The notes: generated by a model from the letters alone, not told the origin. DNA of 64,000 bases from Spongilla lacustris (GCA_949361645.1 OX442429.1:3513147-3577146); one strand, 5' to 3'. Shown: positions 44,537-57,066, counted from the stretch's first letter. Made by a program: numbers and translations.

Positions 44537-44677
44537 TTTCTTGTAGATTCATCTGGTGGAAATGCTCAGTCATTACTTCTTTGCTGCTGGCATTGTATGA
44601 AAGAGATCTCGTTACTGTTAGGGTATATTGTTGAAACTGCATCCCTGGGAGAAGGACAAATTCTCAGCATTGAAGAG
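44537..44677 (+). CDS. THADA: THADA exon 8, start of the DUF2428 region
   Basis: A 141-base exon (47 codons, phase 0/0) between GCCTCAG and GTATGC. It contains QSLLLCCWHCMKEISLLLGY, the THADA/Trm732 hallmark 'vCCWR.mKEvslLLG' that opens the conserved DUF2428 domain. Arginine of CCWR is replaced by histidine here. It ends LSIEE, continued by LTSVGDIF in exon 9. Confidence 0.95.
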
Positions 44678-44989
44678 GTATGCAAGACCATTGTACTGTG
44701 TACGATGTATTGTAATTTTACTAAAATCACTAATGGAAATGGGATCTTTGCTTGGATATGTTATATCGTACTGTTCCCATATTAAACAAATCCTATGCAT
44801 GCATATACCCATCTACAGATGTTATATTGTGTATCAGCAATAATGGAACAGAACTTTGTAATGATTCACTTTCTGCACTGATACAGGATCAATTTTTGCA
44901 CACAAGTTTCGTTTACACACACAGTTTTCCTACATGTTTTTGGCTGCAAATCATTTTGTAATCGATTTGCAGTTGAAAGGAGCAACAAA

Positions 44990-46921
44990 GCTTTAATCTT
45001 TAATTTTCATCCTTAGGATGAAAATCCTGAATTAAGGATGACTTTACGCTACTCGGGTGAACTTAAATTTGAACTGTATTGATAATTTTGAGAACTATGC
45101 TGCTTCTGTAGCCTCTTAACAGCGCGCTATTCATTTGAGTCATTGAAATTTTTATTTCTTTTTGAAAAACCAATGTTTAGTCTTTGCTTCCTCTTTCATT
45201 CACAAATAATGCCGTGGTAACCATCAAAGTCCGGTATAAGTTGAGGAAAGAGCAGGAAGCTTACTTTCAAGATACAAACTGTTACTAAGATCTCTTAGGA
45301 GAGCCATGTAAGCAAATTCAAGATAATGGACACTGGAGGTACGAGCATCGGATTAATTCAAGGCGGACTAAGCGAAGTGAGTCGCAGCGGGTGGTATGAT
45401 GGTTAGCCACTGCAATAATGCATTTCTGTTGCTGAGAGCGATGCAGAAATACCTGGAATTGGTAGATATGCTGTCGCCAGTACTATTGGGACATAAAAAG
45501 AAAGGGGGGATTGTGATAATATTTCTATTATTTTGTGTATTTGATTTGGCGAAATTTCAAAATAATCCAATCAACAGGTAACACAATATATAAATGGTAC
45601 TGGATACACAGGGTTTACACTACATTAAAATTGTCTATAAATTACATGTTAGGGACACTCCGGAGAAGAAGGAATGGGAGAGACTGGTGATCATGTGTCA
45701 TGCTCTGCTGACGCCTGCTGATATCTGTGAGCAAACTGAGAGCATCAGGGCCAAGGGCACCTGAGGTCTCAACTGCAATTGTAAAAAATGGTGGGATTTG
45801 GACTGCAGAGCATATTTCTCCTTCTTCCTGGCTTCAGCAGCTGTGGATACAGCACTAGCTTCCCTTGAGGCATCAGAGATGTATTAGGCTGTGAAGGTGT
45901 CCACAGAAGTAAAGTCCCAAACACGCCACTGGCCAGACTTCCAGCATAGGACGATGGGCTCAACTGTTGATGGTACATTTATTGCTGTTAGTGACCTATG
46001 TATGATGACATTGATAGCAGCATGCCTCAAAACACGACCTTGGCTTTTGATGCAGCTGAGCCCGTGAGTAGCAAGGGCATCAGCATGACCTCCACAGTGG
46101 TTGCAGATGGAGGGTTGACAGAGTTGTGTACCCAGACGGAGTGATCATCCATTTACAGGCCTAGGGAAGAGAGAGGGAGAGAGAGGGCATGCAACCAGGC
46201 CCCAGCTATAACCTGGCACGAGACCTGCAGTCAGAGGCACCCTTTAGGAGCTGATCATATGTCTCTTCCACGTGAGGGAGGTCCCAAGCCGATGGAGAGA
46301 CAGAAGAAATCGATATTCAGAACCTCGGTCAGAGTGTTGCACAAGTCAGCAGCATAAATCGCCAAGCACGGAGATGTAAAACAAGGAGCTGTCCTGAGAA
46401 TGTACAAAATCTTAGGAATGGCAAATGAATGGCGGAGCAGAATCAAGGCATCCTGGCTGCTCAGGAGACTCAGGCGAGATTTCATTTTCCTGAGTGCTTC
46501 CACTTTATCAAGCAGCGTTTCATCAACAGACGAACCAATTAGTGAGCCCAGCAAAGTACCAGTGTGGTGAGTGACAGGTGCAAGAGAGCACGACCAGCTG
46601 GATCTGCAAAGATGAGTTCTGATTTATGATGGTTATAAGCTCTAGACCACGGTTTGGATAAAATGCAACTTCTACCTAGAGTCTGGAGGTGCTACCACCA
46701 TATGTTCAATGCTCTTTGTAAACATTACAAACTGTAGATTGCTAATTATTCTGTTTATGTAAGCAAGACAACGAAACGTGCTTATGCAGCATTGAAGTTT
46801 GGGCAGCTTCTTAGATAATTAAAATTATTCAATGCTATAGAATATGTGCACCATCGGTGAAATAAACAGCTTCTATGTTTTAATGATTATATTTTTCACT
46901 GCAATGGTTGTTATAAATGAA
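44990..46921. mobile_element. Repeat X, copy 2 (reverse orientation), interrupted by LINE fragment
   Basis: 44990-45590 and about 46650-46921 are the reverse complement of repeat X copy 1 (19427-20387), with shared AGAGCAGGAAGCTTACTTTC, GGTACGAGCATCG, AGAGTCTGGAGGTGCTACCA and CACTGCAATGGTTGTTATAA. The middle (about 45600-46650) has no counterpart in copy 1 and carries LINE coding traces. The right terminus is missing where the DIRS-like fragment begins. Confidence 0.7.
45640..46620 (-). pseudogene. LINE fragment inside repeat X2
   Basis: The reverse strand reads LGSLIGSSVDETLLDKVEAL, RKMKSRLSLLSSQDALILLR, HSFAIPKILYILRTAPCFTS, then further downstream degraded sequence. This is the segment between the RT palm and the C-terminal region in LINEs of the kind found at 17.4-22.7 kb. 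Both ends are truncated. Confidence 0.7.
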
Positions 46922-46929
46922 AGAACTCT

Positions 46930-47740
46930 CATACAGCAGCCCAGTAGCCATAACACACAGCGGCCCAGTGGCCACGTACCACCCAGTGGCCCAGTGGCCA
47001 TAAGACACACTGTGGTTCCACTAATAACCAGCCTGCACAGATACCAGTATCACCTAGAAACATTCTGAATGCCAGAACTTGTGAGCTGCCCAGTAGCAAG
47101 CGCCTGACCTCCCTTACACAAGCACATTTCTGCTGAATCCCACCTCTCACGAATGGAGCAACGTTGTAACCTGTGTTGGGTAAGGGCCAAAATGGAGCTG
47201 ATGGCCACCATGGTAGGATAAGTGTACCTGAGGCACCCTGTAACTCTGCATGGCGCAGCACTAATTTTTCTCACAGTTCCAGTTAACTTTGAACACATAA
47301 ATTACTTCTGAGTTGGGCATGCATTATGAGAATTAATTTTAGTTTGCTGCATGTTGTAGTTGTTTGCAAATCTATCCTCTTGATTAGGGCCCTCCACACT
47401 TCTGCTAATGGTATCTGCCACCATATTCTCCTCCCGTGGAACCCATTCTGGCTCTAACCTAATCTGATTGTCTAAGAACACTCTCAACACTTCTTTCTGC
47501 AAATTTAGTTTTTGGCTAACAATACTCAACATGCACACAACGTTAATATTATTATCTGTAAACCAGTGCACCCTCTGGCCACCTATTTTACTGCTCACAG
47601 ATTCTAATACACGACTTACTGCAACCAACTCTCTCCAAGTAGAGCTTTGCTGGGTCTCATCCGCTTTCCAACTGCCATGGGGAATAAGTGGGCCATGCAT
47701 CACCAGCATCTGAATATTCTGCCCTTACAGCTGGGGCTAA
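46930..47740 (-). pseudogene. DIRS-type retrotransposon RNase H fragment
   Basis: The reverse strand reads HGSWKADETQQSSTWRELVA, VSRVLESVSSKIGGQRVHWF, TDNNINVVCMLSIVSQKLNL and EPEWVPREENMVADTISRSV (47709-47302), then in a shifted frame LRHAELQGASGTLILPWWPS and APFWPL. This RNase H with downstream 'GTLilP.W.SA.FWP' segment is characteristic of DIRS/Ngaro-like pol proteins. No tyrosine recombinase is seen. Truncated at both ends. Confidence 0.7.
46936..47020. repeat. Short GGCCCAGTGGCCA tandem repeats
   Basis: Several imperfect copies of CAGCCCAGTAGCCATAA / CGGCCCAGTGGCCA in tandem at the junction of X2 and the DIRS-like fragment. Confidence 0.7.
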
Positions 47741-48655
47741 TACATGTACATGTAGGTTGAGCATTTAAGTGAGTCAGTCCAGAATTTTGCAGCTCTTCCC
47801 ATGTATCCTCTGCCCATTGTAGTATGTCACATTAGTAAACTACTCTCTGACCGTTGCCACTTGGCCTATTAACACACTTTATGCTTTGAAAGCTTACTGT
47901 CAGGCACACAAACACAGCCCCGCTGAGGTCCAATTTCAAACCCCAATCACTGAGATTTTGTTGTAGCACACTGGTAAGGTATCTGGAACATACCACAAGC
48001 AAATGGTTCGGTTATTTATAAAGACGCTTCCGTTGTCATAGATACTTTGAATGTGCAATCTATCTACTATCGTTGTTAGGCAAGTATGGTCAATTAAGTA
48101 GTGTTCGCCACCCGCAAGTATCGATATCAGTATTCTTCGCATTTTCTAAAAATGACGGGTAGTGTTTCAAACATACTTGGTTTCAATAGATCCTCAGTCT
48201 TTATTCTACATCATTTCGCAAAAAAGTGTTTCAAACAAAATATGGTTTTATCCAATTAAGCGTATTTCAGGTATAGTGCTTTTGTGAGTTGTGAGCATTG
48301 CACCCACTTACTGTCAACATCATTGTCTTCATCACTGAAAAAGCTTCCATCACAAGTGAGGCAAATCCAGTCCTCTGCATTAACGTCCTTGACATCTTTT
48401 CCTTCCTTTCCTTTTTTCTGCTTTTCCTTTTTGCATTGTTTTCTTAGCCTTTTCCTTCTTTTCTTGTTTCTGCCTCTCCTGTGCTATCTCCTCTTCATGT
48501 AGTTACTACCAACGTTTGCTGGTGAGAGCAAATACGAATGATGACAATGAACGCTTTCTCTTTTTTTCCTGTCGCTGTGTCATTTTGAGCCAATGCCTGC
48601 AATCGCTCAGAAAAGAGGATTGTTAAGTGTAATAGATGACTGCAGTTTATGTTGA
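47741..48655. other. Intronic tract without recognisable features
   Basis: Mostly AT-rich with one TACATG cluster near 47745 and a pyrimidine-rich tract (48400-48500). No coding, hairpin or repeat signal recognised. Confidence 0.5.
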
Positions 48656-48689
48656 TTGATGCCTAGTGACTTGGATGTGTATGGTACGT

Positions 48690-49045
48690 CTGTCATCGTA
48701 GATGTTTGTAAAGGTGTGGCTGCAAATGGTGTTTTTGAAATTGATGTTTGTGAAGCAATCGATGTTCGTGTTGCTGTGGCTGGAAATAATGTTTGTGAAG
48801 CGGATGTGACTGCAACTGATGTTTGTGAAGCGGATGTGACTGCAACTGATATTTGTGAAGCAGAAGATATGGCTACAACTGGGTTTTTTTAAACTGATGT
48901 TTGCGAAGCAATTGATGTTTGCGAAGCAATTGATGTTTGTGTGGATGTGGCTGGAATTGATGTTTGTGGATATTTGTGAAGCAGATGTGACTGCAACTGA
49001 TGATTGTGAAGCAGAAGATGTGGCTGCAACTGATGTCAGTGAAGA
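48690..49045. repeat. ~30-base minisatellite with open frame
   Basis: Variant copies of GATGTTTGTGAAGCGGATGT-GACTGCAACT run through the tract, so the + strand frame reads repeated VCEADVTATD-like decapeptides. Two separate frames are open because the unit length is close to a multiple of three. I regard the frames as products of the repeat. Confidence 0.8.
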
Positions 49046-49116
49046 TGGTGCAGCTGATGAGTCCTGTATTTGCTGTACATTCAGATATTACAGCTGCCCA
49101 GAATGTAAAAAGTGAT

Positions 49117-50323
49117 TTATCTTCTACATTTCCAAGCCATTCTCCACCATATGCAGAACTGAATGACATCAACCTCATCACCAATGCGCTCTTCAATGAA
49201 ATTCAAATGATTGCTCAAAATAGATGCCTCATCAGAAGTCAGTACAGGTGGAGAAGGTACAACAGTTGCTGATAATGTTTTGCGGAGTTGGTCCTTGACA
49301 CATTTTGTGTAGTCAACTGCACTGGCATCAAATAGATAATGGCCAACCTTCTTAAAGCCATTTATCACAGTATCACGTGTTACCTGGTCAACTGCTGCCT
49401 TGAAAACACAGCAGAAAAGGGTTTTTTGGTAATACTTTCATGAGAAGCCTTTCACTGGTGTTTTGCTTTCTCCCAATAACTCTTCAACGACTTGAAAAAC
49501 TGAGACATCCAAAGGTTGGATCATGTGTGTTGAGTTTGGGTATAGGGCAACCAATAGGATCCCATTAGACGCACAAAAGTTTGCTATGTCAGGAGAGAGG
49601 TGCGATTTATGCCCGTCTGCAAAAACAAGCACCTGTCGTAGTATTTGATGTTCGGTGATCCAGGGATCAAAAATGTGGGATATGTATGTAATCCAGAATC
49701 GTTAGTGCTTTTATCCAACCACTCTCAGAATTACCCATACCCCAATTAGGATCCGCACTTCCCGTGGGCTTGTATAATATCATGTGGCATGTTGTTCTTA
49801 TATGAGTATACAATCATGGGTGGTGCCAATTTAGCATCAGCAGAATAACCCATGAGCCCTTCCTTGTCATTTTCCTTTGAAACCTGAAGGAAGTTCGTAT
49901 AATATGCTGGCCACAAAACTGTACCCTCTCTTTTGCTAGTAGGAAATATGACTCGTCAAAGTTAAAAATTCTTTGAGGATCCTGAAAAACATCTCTGGCT
50001 ATTTCTTCATTGACCACATAAACTTCAGTGTCGGCAAACCATTTTCTTATAAGCTCTTCAGGTACTGAGGCCCTTCCACCTCTCAGGCATTCGGGGACCC
50101 GCTCTGTTAGCTCTGGATTATGTCGCATAAGTCCATGAAACCAATAAAACCCAGGTCTGCCATCTGTAAATGGGGTTTTCCTGCCTTCTTGTTTTATGAC
50201 ATTTTGAACAATGTCAAACAAATCTTCCGTGTTGATGGGAAAACTGCACTTCAAAAGTTTTATACAGAAGCTGGCCAAGGAACTCTCCTCAGCTTTTGTA
50301 AGGCTTGATTTGGACCCATCCAT
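49117..50323 (-). pseudogene. pogo/Tigger-like transposase (CENP-B type HTH plus DDE_1)
   Basis: Reverse-strand pieces: 50323-49814 with FYWFHGLMRHNPELTERVPE and CLRGGRASVPEELIRKWFAD (Tc5/CENP-B HTH) then RIFNFDESYFLL (first catalytic D); a degraded middle (PPMIVYSYK, 49650-49810); 49632-49438 with VFADGHKSHLSPDIANFC (second D, H) and HMIQPLDVSVFQVVEELLGE (QPLDV); and a C-terminal tail to 49117. At least two frame breaks. A helix-turn-helix plus DDE_1 protein of this order is a pogo-superfamily transposase. Confidence 0.85.
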
Positions 50324-50399
50324 CTGTTTTCTGGGCTTCTACCAACTACTGCTTAATAATATTATTTACGATTGGAGTGTCCGCTACCCACCCTAATTC

Positions 50400-51800
50400 C
50401 CAAGCTAGTAAGTTTCATAACAAATAGAACTACATATATTGTCCAGAAATCACCACTCTTCTCTAATAGCACGATTTTAAACGGATCATGACTACGTACA
50501 TGTAACTTACGGACAGCGACTTGCACCACCTAAACTCACTTCCAATTGCATGTTGTTTACTGCACCACTTAAATTGAGGTACCTTAGTACATTATGCAAA
50601 GAATACATGCTTAAAGCCATGGGTCTCTTGGGACATGACTTCCGTATGCCCTGACTCAGCATACTGGAAGCATACCAAGGCCGGCAGCCTCATTGTTGCA
50701 CTCTCACTTAAGAAGGCTGGAACACTTGGTCTTCACATTTTGTTACGTTGTGGGTTCAAGAATTGCGCACCTTTTACCACTTAGTGGCCATTCTCCTCTT
50801 GGCCTTTTCTATTACCTTATCATCGCCAGAGTCCTCGGCTTCATATTCAGCCACCCAAGCTCTGAATGATCTGCAATTTGGATGAGCTTCTGCCTGTAGA
50901 TAAGGAGCTGCTTACCCTTTTCGATGGCTTGTTGCACCCTTGCCACTGCCTCATTTGTGGCTCCCTCCTCTAAAAATCAGCATGCTCACGTGAGGCTAGT
51001 GTCAGCCTTGCAGAATCACTCCTCCAGACCCTTGTTAAAGGAATGCTGCATGCTTCCTCAATTGAATGGGTTTCTCTTTATTTATGCTATCTGTCTTTTT
51101 AGATGCATTCTCCTGTGTAGCCAGCACCTCTTCATGTAGCGATGTCTTTATCGCCCAAAGGAGCTGGGTAACTGGTCCTCTGACATACTGAAAGTAGATC
51201 CGTGATCATCTGTACTGTCTTCTTTTTCACACGTGGTAAAATAACCAGTGCAGTGCACTAATTTGGTAGACTGGTCATTACTTCCTGCACCAGCCTTTAA
51301 ACCATCCACCACATGGCACCCTGCCACGCCCACCTATCCAGCTCCTCACTACTGGCAGGAGCTAATTTTCTGTCTTAGTTATACTCCATTGAATACATAG
51401 AAGCTAATGTTATGTTTAACACCCATCCAATCATCTCCAGTTACCCTTAGACAGTATAATGGCAGCATATTACTTACTATGGGAAAAAGTATAGTAAATT
51501 TGTCCTCGAGCAGCAATGTGAAACAGGTCATTTTTCAAAAAAAAACATTGAGTATTCCTTTGATACCCATCAGCAAGTTATAGATCAACGTGTAAGGAAT
51601 GTACATGTCGGACCAAAATTCCTGTTTTAATTTTCCATAGTTCTCTTCTGTGGCTTGGCCAAATTAGGCTATGGTGCATAGCAAGTTGCCAGAGATTCTG
51701 GGGAACTTTTGGGTGTACAGGTGACAGACGTACGTGTATGCCAAGGTGACAAGGAAATCATTCTGGACTGGTATTATCTGCTTTTGAAGTTCAACACCAG
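50400..51800. other. Intronic tract, no confident feature
   Basis: Short frames (e.g. + strand near 50650-51100) give coding-like fragments in several frames but no motif that I can name. Possibly an old element. Confidence 0.4.
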
Positions 51801-51844
51801 AGCTATTTTGTGGTTGCCTGGATGGCAATTTCAGCATTTCTCCA

Positions 51845-52520
51845 TCAGTGGTTGAAATGAGGTAGTGCCCATTTCCCTCGCCCTAAAACACCGATGATAT
51901 GAATGGACCTTCCTTTGATATCTTGTAGCAAGTTTCTGATTATAGGTGAATGTACCAAGAATTTCCAAATGTACATGATGGTTCCGTTTGCACATGTTGG
52001 ATGGAAATCCTTACCCTGAAATGTACTATCAGGGCAGACGGATGACTTTTTCCTATCTGGTTTCTCTAGTATGTTAAGAGGACCATACAGATGCACGAAT
52101 ATGAACAACTCACCCAAATATAATTTGAGGGGGTTTGCTTGTTCCTGTATGTGGATATATTGCGATGGGGTTCAATGTACATGTAATGGGGAGGCACACT
52201 TGTCCTTCAACAACTGCTTTTTAATCATGTTCTCTGCTAGTCTGGGACCCGACTGATGGTTTGAGACTATCAGTGTGGTAAACTGCAAGTAACGAATTTG
52301 TTCCCTAGTAATGTTAATTGGTAAATATGAATATGCTTGTGGGTTTAGATAGGTATGTTTCATTTCTGGCTCAAACCATTAGTCAGGTACCCAGTCTAGT
52401 CTTGGCGGCAAGCAGTATATTATGCTTGGGTTGTGCATTCTGTGCAGCTGCTCAAAAATCCTCCATTTTGGATACACTTGGTTAGCTAATTCAACATTCA
52501 TGCCTGGGCTGGTCACACTT
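51845..52520 (-). pseudogene. Unidentified decayed reading frame (~225 codons, two stops)
   Basis: One reverse-strand frame runs from about 52520 to 51845 with only two stops (TAA near 52380, TGA at about 52172). Representative stretches are VYPKWRIFEQLHRMHNPSII, INITREQIRYLQFTTLIVSN, LKLYLGELFIFVHLYGPLNI, KDFHPTCANGTIMYIWKFLV and IKGRSIHIIGVLG. Past 51845 coding-like sequence continues in another frame (QIIPVQNDFLVTLAYTYV). Composition looks like a real globular protein, but I recognise no family. It lies in THADA intron 8, antisense to it. It could be a transposon gene or a processed or captured gene. Confidence 0.5.
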
Positions 52521-52637
52521 TAACATATTCATGCTTAAGAGGTAGAACTATAACAAGATTCATGCAGCTGCAAGAATTGTACAGTAGGGAACAAATTCTT
52601 GGATACACTTGGTTAGCTAATTCAACATTCATGCCTG
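52471..52637. repeat. 46-base direct repeat with ~75-base spacer
   Basis: TTGGATACACTTGGTTAGCT...GCCTGGGCTGGTCA occurs at about 52475-52518 and again at 52599-52640 with one difference in the last bases. It overlaps the upstream end of the unidentified reading frame. Confidence 0.85.
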
Positions 52638-53536
52638 GGCTGGTCAGACTTTCTCATAGAGAATTTCACCTTGTCCATGAAATTTTGATGCCAAAAATTG
52701 CACACCATGCTCATAAGAGTTGTCACTCACTACTTGTTTTGTTTGCAACAAACATATTCTTATTCCACATTGATTGCTGGTTCTAGATCTGTAATTAATT
52801 TTACTAAGAAGAGATTAGTTTGCCCTACAGAAGCGGACAAGCTGGATCGACTCCCAGAATTTAAGCAGTATCAACGCTAACTGTCCTTTGTTTTTGTTAT
52901 GCTTCAATGTCACTATATTTCATTCTCAAGAGCTATAAACTGTAGTATAAGGGCTGTAGAGCACATCAAGCAGAATTAAATGATTTCTAGCTAACATGTC
53001 CCGTTGGTAAATGTGCTAGGATCGAAACCCCTCAAGGATGTAACGAGTGTATTAGGTATACTTGATTATTTAGTATTGATTGCATGCCAATAGTGTTCAC
53101 AGAAAGTTGCTGTCGTTAAGCAAGCATTTCAACACACAAAAGGGGTGAAGGTCTTAGGGCTAGGCTTAAGGCCTATCCCAGGAATGGATGCAAGCACAAG
53201 AAGGGAGTATGTAAGACATTTAATTCTGGATTAAGCAGCGCATGTTGCACGTCGTATCAGACTGTATCCTAGGAAGAAAGAAGATGAATAATGCACCTAG
53301 AGAGTCACGACAAAGCATCATAAAACATCAGCGCGATTCATGAACACATTGTTGTATTCAGAGATAATGGTTTTTGATCCCATTCCTACATTTGGAAGTA
53401 ATAGATTATCAACAGGTACTTGATCATTAGCTCAGCCTTTGGAAACACCATTACTAAACAATGCCAAACCATAAAGTATTCAGCTATTAGACACATCATC
53501 ACCAACCAACATCCTAAGGTTGCTCAATCAGTTGGG

Positions 53537-53730
53537 TACAGTGGAGCCTCGAAATGCGGACTCTCTGAAATACGAACACGTCGATAAACAGGACACTATC
53601 TCTCAGTCAGAAACAAGTTACGTTGAAAATGCACTAATATACACCCCTGAATTGTGAACACCTTGATATTCCGTTATCCGGACATTACGTAAGTGCACCG
53701 TACACTCTGGATCTTGTTGAGTATCATGGC
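53537..53730. mobile_element. pogo/Tigger-like terminal fragment
   Basis: TACAGTGGAGCCTCGAAATG with following CGGACTCTCTGAAATACGAA resembles the terminal repeat of Tigger/pogo elements (CAGTGGA.CCTC...). No matching inverted end is found nearby, so it may be a solo end or part of a related MITE. There is no other recognisable content between 52650 and 54240. Confidence 0.5.
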
Positions 53731-54240
53731 ATACATACTGATTTAGCCACTGATGTATGTGGCCTGCATGCGTGCAAAGCATGCAGGTGCTCATTCCTTT
53801 TTTATGATTAACTAAGGCAATTTGCCTTGATGAGAATCTCAGATGATAGCAAGCTGATATTCTTATATGAAAGGCATACGTATAGCTCGTGTGGCAGGGT
53901 GTCCAACAGCAATATTTCGTGAAGAAGGTATGAGTGCAGACACATTATATGGTATGTTTGACTTTAAACAAAGTTTTGGAGCTGTGGAGTCTGGGAAGGT
54001 GGTGATCAGAATGCAGTGGATCGGGATGGCAGCTTTTGTTAAGGAACACAATTCATGCTCACATTTGTAAGGAAGACACTTCGAGCTTGGGATAGTGATG
54101 TGGAAGATACAGAGAGTGATGAGAGATATTCTGGTGGGTGATGAGGTGGAAAGTAGGATGGTATTAGTACCTGACACGTGTTTTCACCCATGCATATTAC
54201 AATGTTCAGTACACTCTAGAGTTGTATATAGCTTCGGGCT

Positions 54241-54904
54241 AAAGGCGTTTCATCACTAGCAACCGCAATCCGGATCAATCCGCATTGGGGGTGCATCCAC
54301 ACTAGCTAATTAGTATTCATCCACCAAACCGAATCGATGCAATTAGGGTGTGCCTATGACTGATAATAAATGGCAGCTGTCTCAAGTCCACACGAAACCC
54401 AGCATTGCTAAGGAATGCACATTTGCTAAACGGCGTACATGGAGCTACAGTATGCAAAAGGTGCCTTTAAAAAAGGGACACTTGGTTTGGCCTTGTCCTG
54501 TTATATATACCATTAGAGTCCTTAACCTTTGCGGGCTTACATCTCGTATAATTGTATGGATCAATTTCACCACTAAATTTTTCATCTTCAGGCGACACTG
54601 CTCTGGTACCCATATTCTTTGTGTGCAGTAGCTATCCGCTGATAGATTAACTTGTTGTGTACAACTCTTACTCCAACGAGCTGTTGTTGAAACATGAGCT
54701 GCCCCCTACCCCACCCCTCCCCCCCTTCACCAAGGTGCAAGTTTCCTCTAATTCCAAAGTGAATCAAACAGCAGCCATTTTCTATCATGAGTGTGTCCTT
54801 AACTAAATTGATTCGGTTTGGTCAATGAATACATATTAGCTAGTGTGGATGCACACCCAATCCAGATCTATCCGGATTGCGGTTGCCAGTGAAGAAACGC
54901 CTTA
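54241..54904. mobile_element. TIR element J (~660 bases)
   Basis: Terminal inverted repeats of about 115 bases: AAGGCGTTTCATCACTAGCA, ACCGCAATCCGG, GTGCATCCACACTAGCTAAT at the left return inverted at the right (ATTAGCTAGTGTGGATGCAC, CCGGATTGCGGTTGCC, GAAACGCCTT). The interior has no recognisable protein. Target duplication unclear. Confidence 0.8.
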
Positions 54905-55114
54905 AGAAATCATTTGTTATCAGCTTTTGCAATTGAAAATACCTTTAAAACTTTGGCTGCAATTGTCTTCATGAATAATTTACATTTACCAGTCAACTAA
55001 CTCAGCCAGCTGATTAAATTTCCTAGTAGGAAGTGTTGTATTAGAGCTTAACAGTGTATATATTATGGTTGTACAAATGTAAGAATTTTTCACTTATGCA
55101 TTCATTATTAATAG

Positions 55115-55357
55115 CTCACCTCAGTGGGTGACATCTTTATCCAGCAACTCACTGAGGCACGACATCGGGGTGCATTTGAAATGGCTTGCAATGGCTTTAC
55201 AAAACTTTGTCAGCGCCTATGGACTAGTCCATTTTCTGACCTAAAGGCCAAGACTAGTTTATGGATTGAAGAACTCATGGCTTCTCTGCAGTCCACTTCA
55301 ATAACAAAGCTATTGAATATTACTAGGCGGAGTGCAGGCCTACCATTTTATGTTCAG
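55115..55357 (+). CDS. THADA: THADA exon 9 (DUF2428)
   Basis: A 243-base exon (81 codons, phase 0/0) between TTAATAG and GTATGT. It reads LTSVGDIFIQQLTEARHRGA, FEMACNGFTKLCQRLW and ITRRSAGLPFYVQ. The 'sRHRGAFE.A..GF.kL' and 'aTRRSAGiPFyiQ' motifs are the most conserved parts of DUF2428, so this assignment is very firm. An alternative acceptor CAG at 55122-55124 would break the phase. Confidence 0.97.
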
Positions 55358-56329
55358 GTATGTGAATGTCATTTTATGTTTAGGTGTGTGAATGTGTTGT
55401 GTGGATGTTGTGGGTTGGTCTAATTGGTGTAATTTCGTATGTTTTGAGAGTCCTGTGGTGGAGCAAGAATATCCACAATTGATATCAGGATTGTGTGGAA
55501 TATATGTGTCCAGCGAGGAGCCTGCTTTCCCATCTGTGTAAGAGTTTATTATACAGACCCTGTTCCAATAGAGAAATATAGTATATACAGTCTGAAGTAG
55601 TCTTTACATTTTTTCGGAGGAAGTATTTGCAATGACAAGGTACTAAGTATAATTCAAACTTGTGCAAGATTATATGTAGTGTTTTTTTGTTTGATTGATG
55701 CCTATTAAAGACATAATTTTATTGTTTGCAATAAATTTGTTATTTCAATCGTGTGAACATGCAACACCTGCAGTGAGGAAGGAAAAAATATGATTAAATG
55801 TAGCTGTCAACCCTGGCCACCTAGAACCTTATGGCGCACATATAGGTAGACTTGGATATGAACAATAATGAATTTATGTGCCAAGAGACTCATACAATAT
55901 GTACTTATTACTATGGAATTAGTAATCAGCATTTGAAGGATTAACTGCTTCCAGCTTACACACTGGCAATGATATGGGGTCCAATGCTTACTTAACCAAG
56001 TTTAATAGTATATCAACTGCACACCTACATGTAGGCAAATGACTCGATTTTAACCTACATGTAGGCTTTTAGTATTTTGATAGCTGGTGGCTTTTATCAT
56101 CACTGCTATAAAAAATGAAAATTTCATTAACACAAAGCTTATTGATTTTAATTTCCATATGGACCTCATTCACACTACGGCAACACTTTGTTTGTTAGAT
56201 AAACAAGCTACATGTAGATGGCGAAGGGTATAAAAATTGGTGCAAAAGTATGTACTCTGAGAGGCTTATTTGCAGCAAGAAGTGGCATTATGCAAGAGCC
56301 TGAAGGAACATGAAGTATCGGTGTTTTAG

Positions 56330-57066
56330 TTGCTAGCGTTACAGCTAAATGAAGGAAATCAACCATCTGTGTCATTGACACAGCCTGTGTGCAATGCTCA
56401 GGCACAGGACAATAGCAGGGACTCTGATCTTTCTTCCAATGACAGCAGCTCCAGTGAGGGCAAGGAAACACTTAATCCTGATTGTTTACATGTAGGTGAA
56501 ACCAATGGAACAAGAGACGCTTCAGAACAGTATGTCACCCCTTTTGCTGTCTCTTTGGTTTAACAAGCTTACCTGATACTTCCAAAGCTGCCTAACACCC
56601 AGACGAAGTTGTGCTTGATGGGATACAAGTGGTTGATCTCAATGGGCCAACATTCCTGCATTTCTGTACTGGCCTGTCGTAGAAAGTTGTACTGAGCTAT
56701 ACATAATTGAAGCAACGTTTATATTCAGCACACTGAAATGCATTTCAAGCCATTGGATAACGAGCAGGTGCAGTAGTTCATAGGTGTAGTACTCGCCATG
56801 ACTAATGTTGGGTGTGGAGAAGGGTAAAGCTTATGGAGGACAGTGTCAGACGGATCATTTTCAGCCCCTGCTCTTGGGTGATACTTGTTCACAATTACCT
56901 GCGACAGGAAGGCTTGGAGCTTGAACGGCATCAGCAGACACACATGTGTTGGCATCACAACTTTGTCAAAGCATCCATCAAACTAGCAGGCCTGCAAAGC
57001 ATTTGCATGTACAGATTTCCACAGAAACACCTGTGCAGCCTCTACGAACACATGCAGCATACGTAG
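56330..57066 (+). pseudogene. Possible very decayed piggyBac-like remnant
   Basis: A serine/acid-rich frame (DSDLSSNDSSSSEGKETLNP, 56330-56563) is followed, in another frame, by VILVHNYLRQEGLELE at about 56880-56930. This resembles the VHNHLRQDGLGLE block of the piggyBac transposase at 26.4 kb. Nothing else supports it and no TTAA-flanked ends were found. It could be chance similarity. I see nothing else recognisable in 55360-58050. Confidence 0.25.

Noticed and set aside
47936..48142. Reverse-strand 68-codon frame beside the DIRS-like fragment
   Set aside because: No continuity with the DIRS frames and no recognisable motif.
55122..55124. CAG at 55122-55124 as acceptor of THADA exon 9
   Set aside because: It would leave the wrong phase after exon 8; TAG at 55112-55114 fits.
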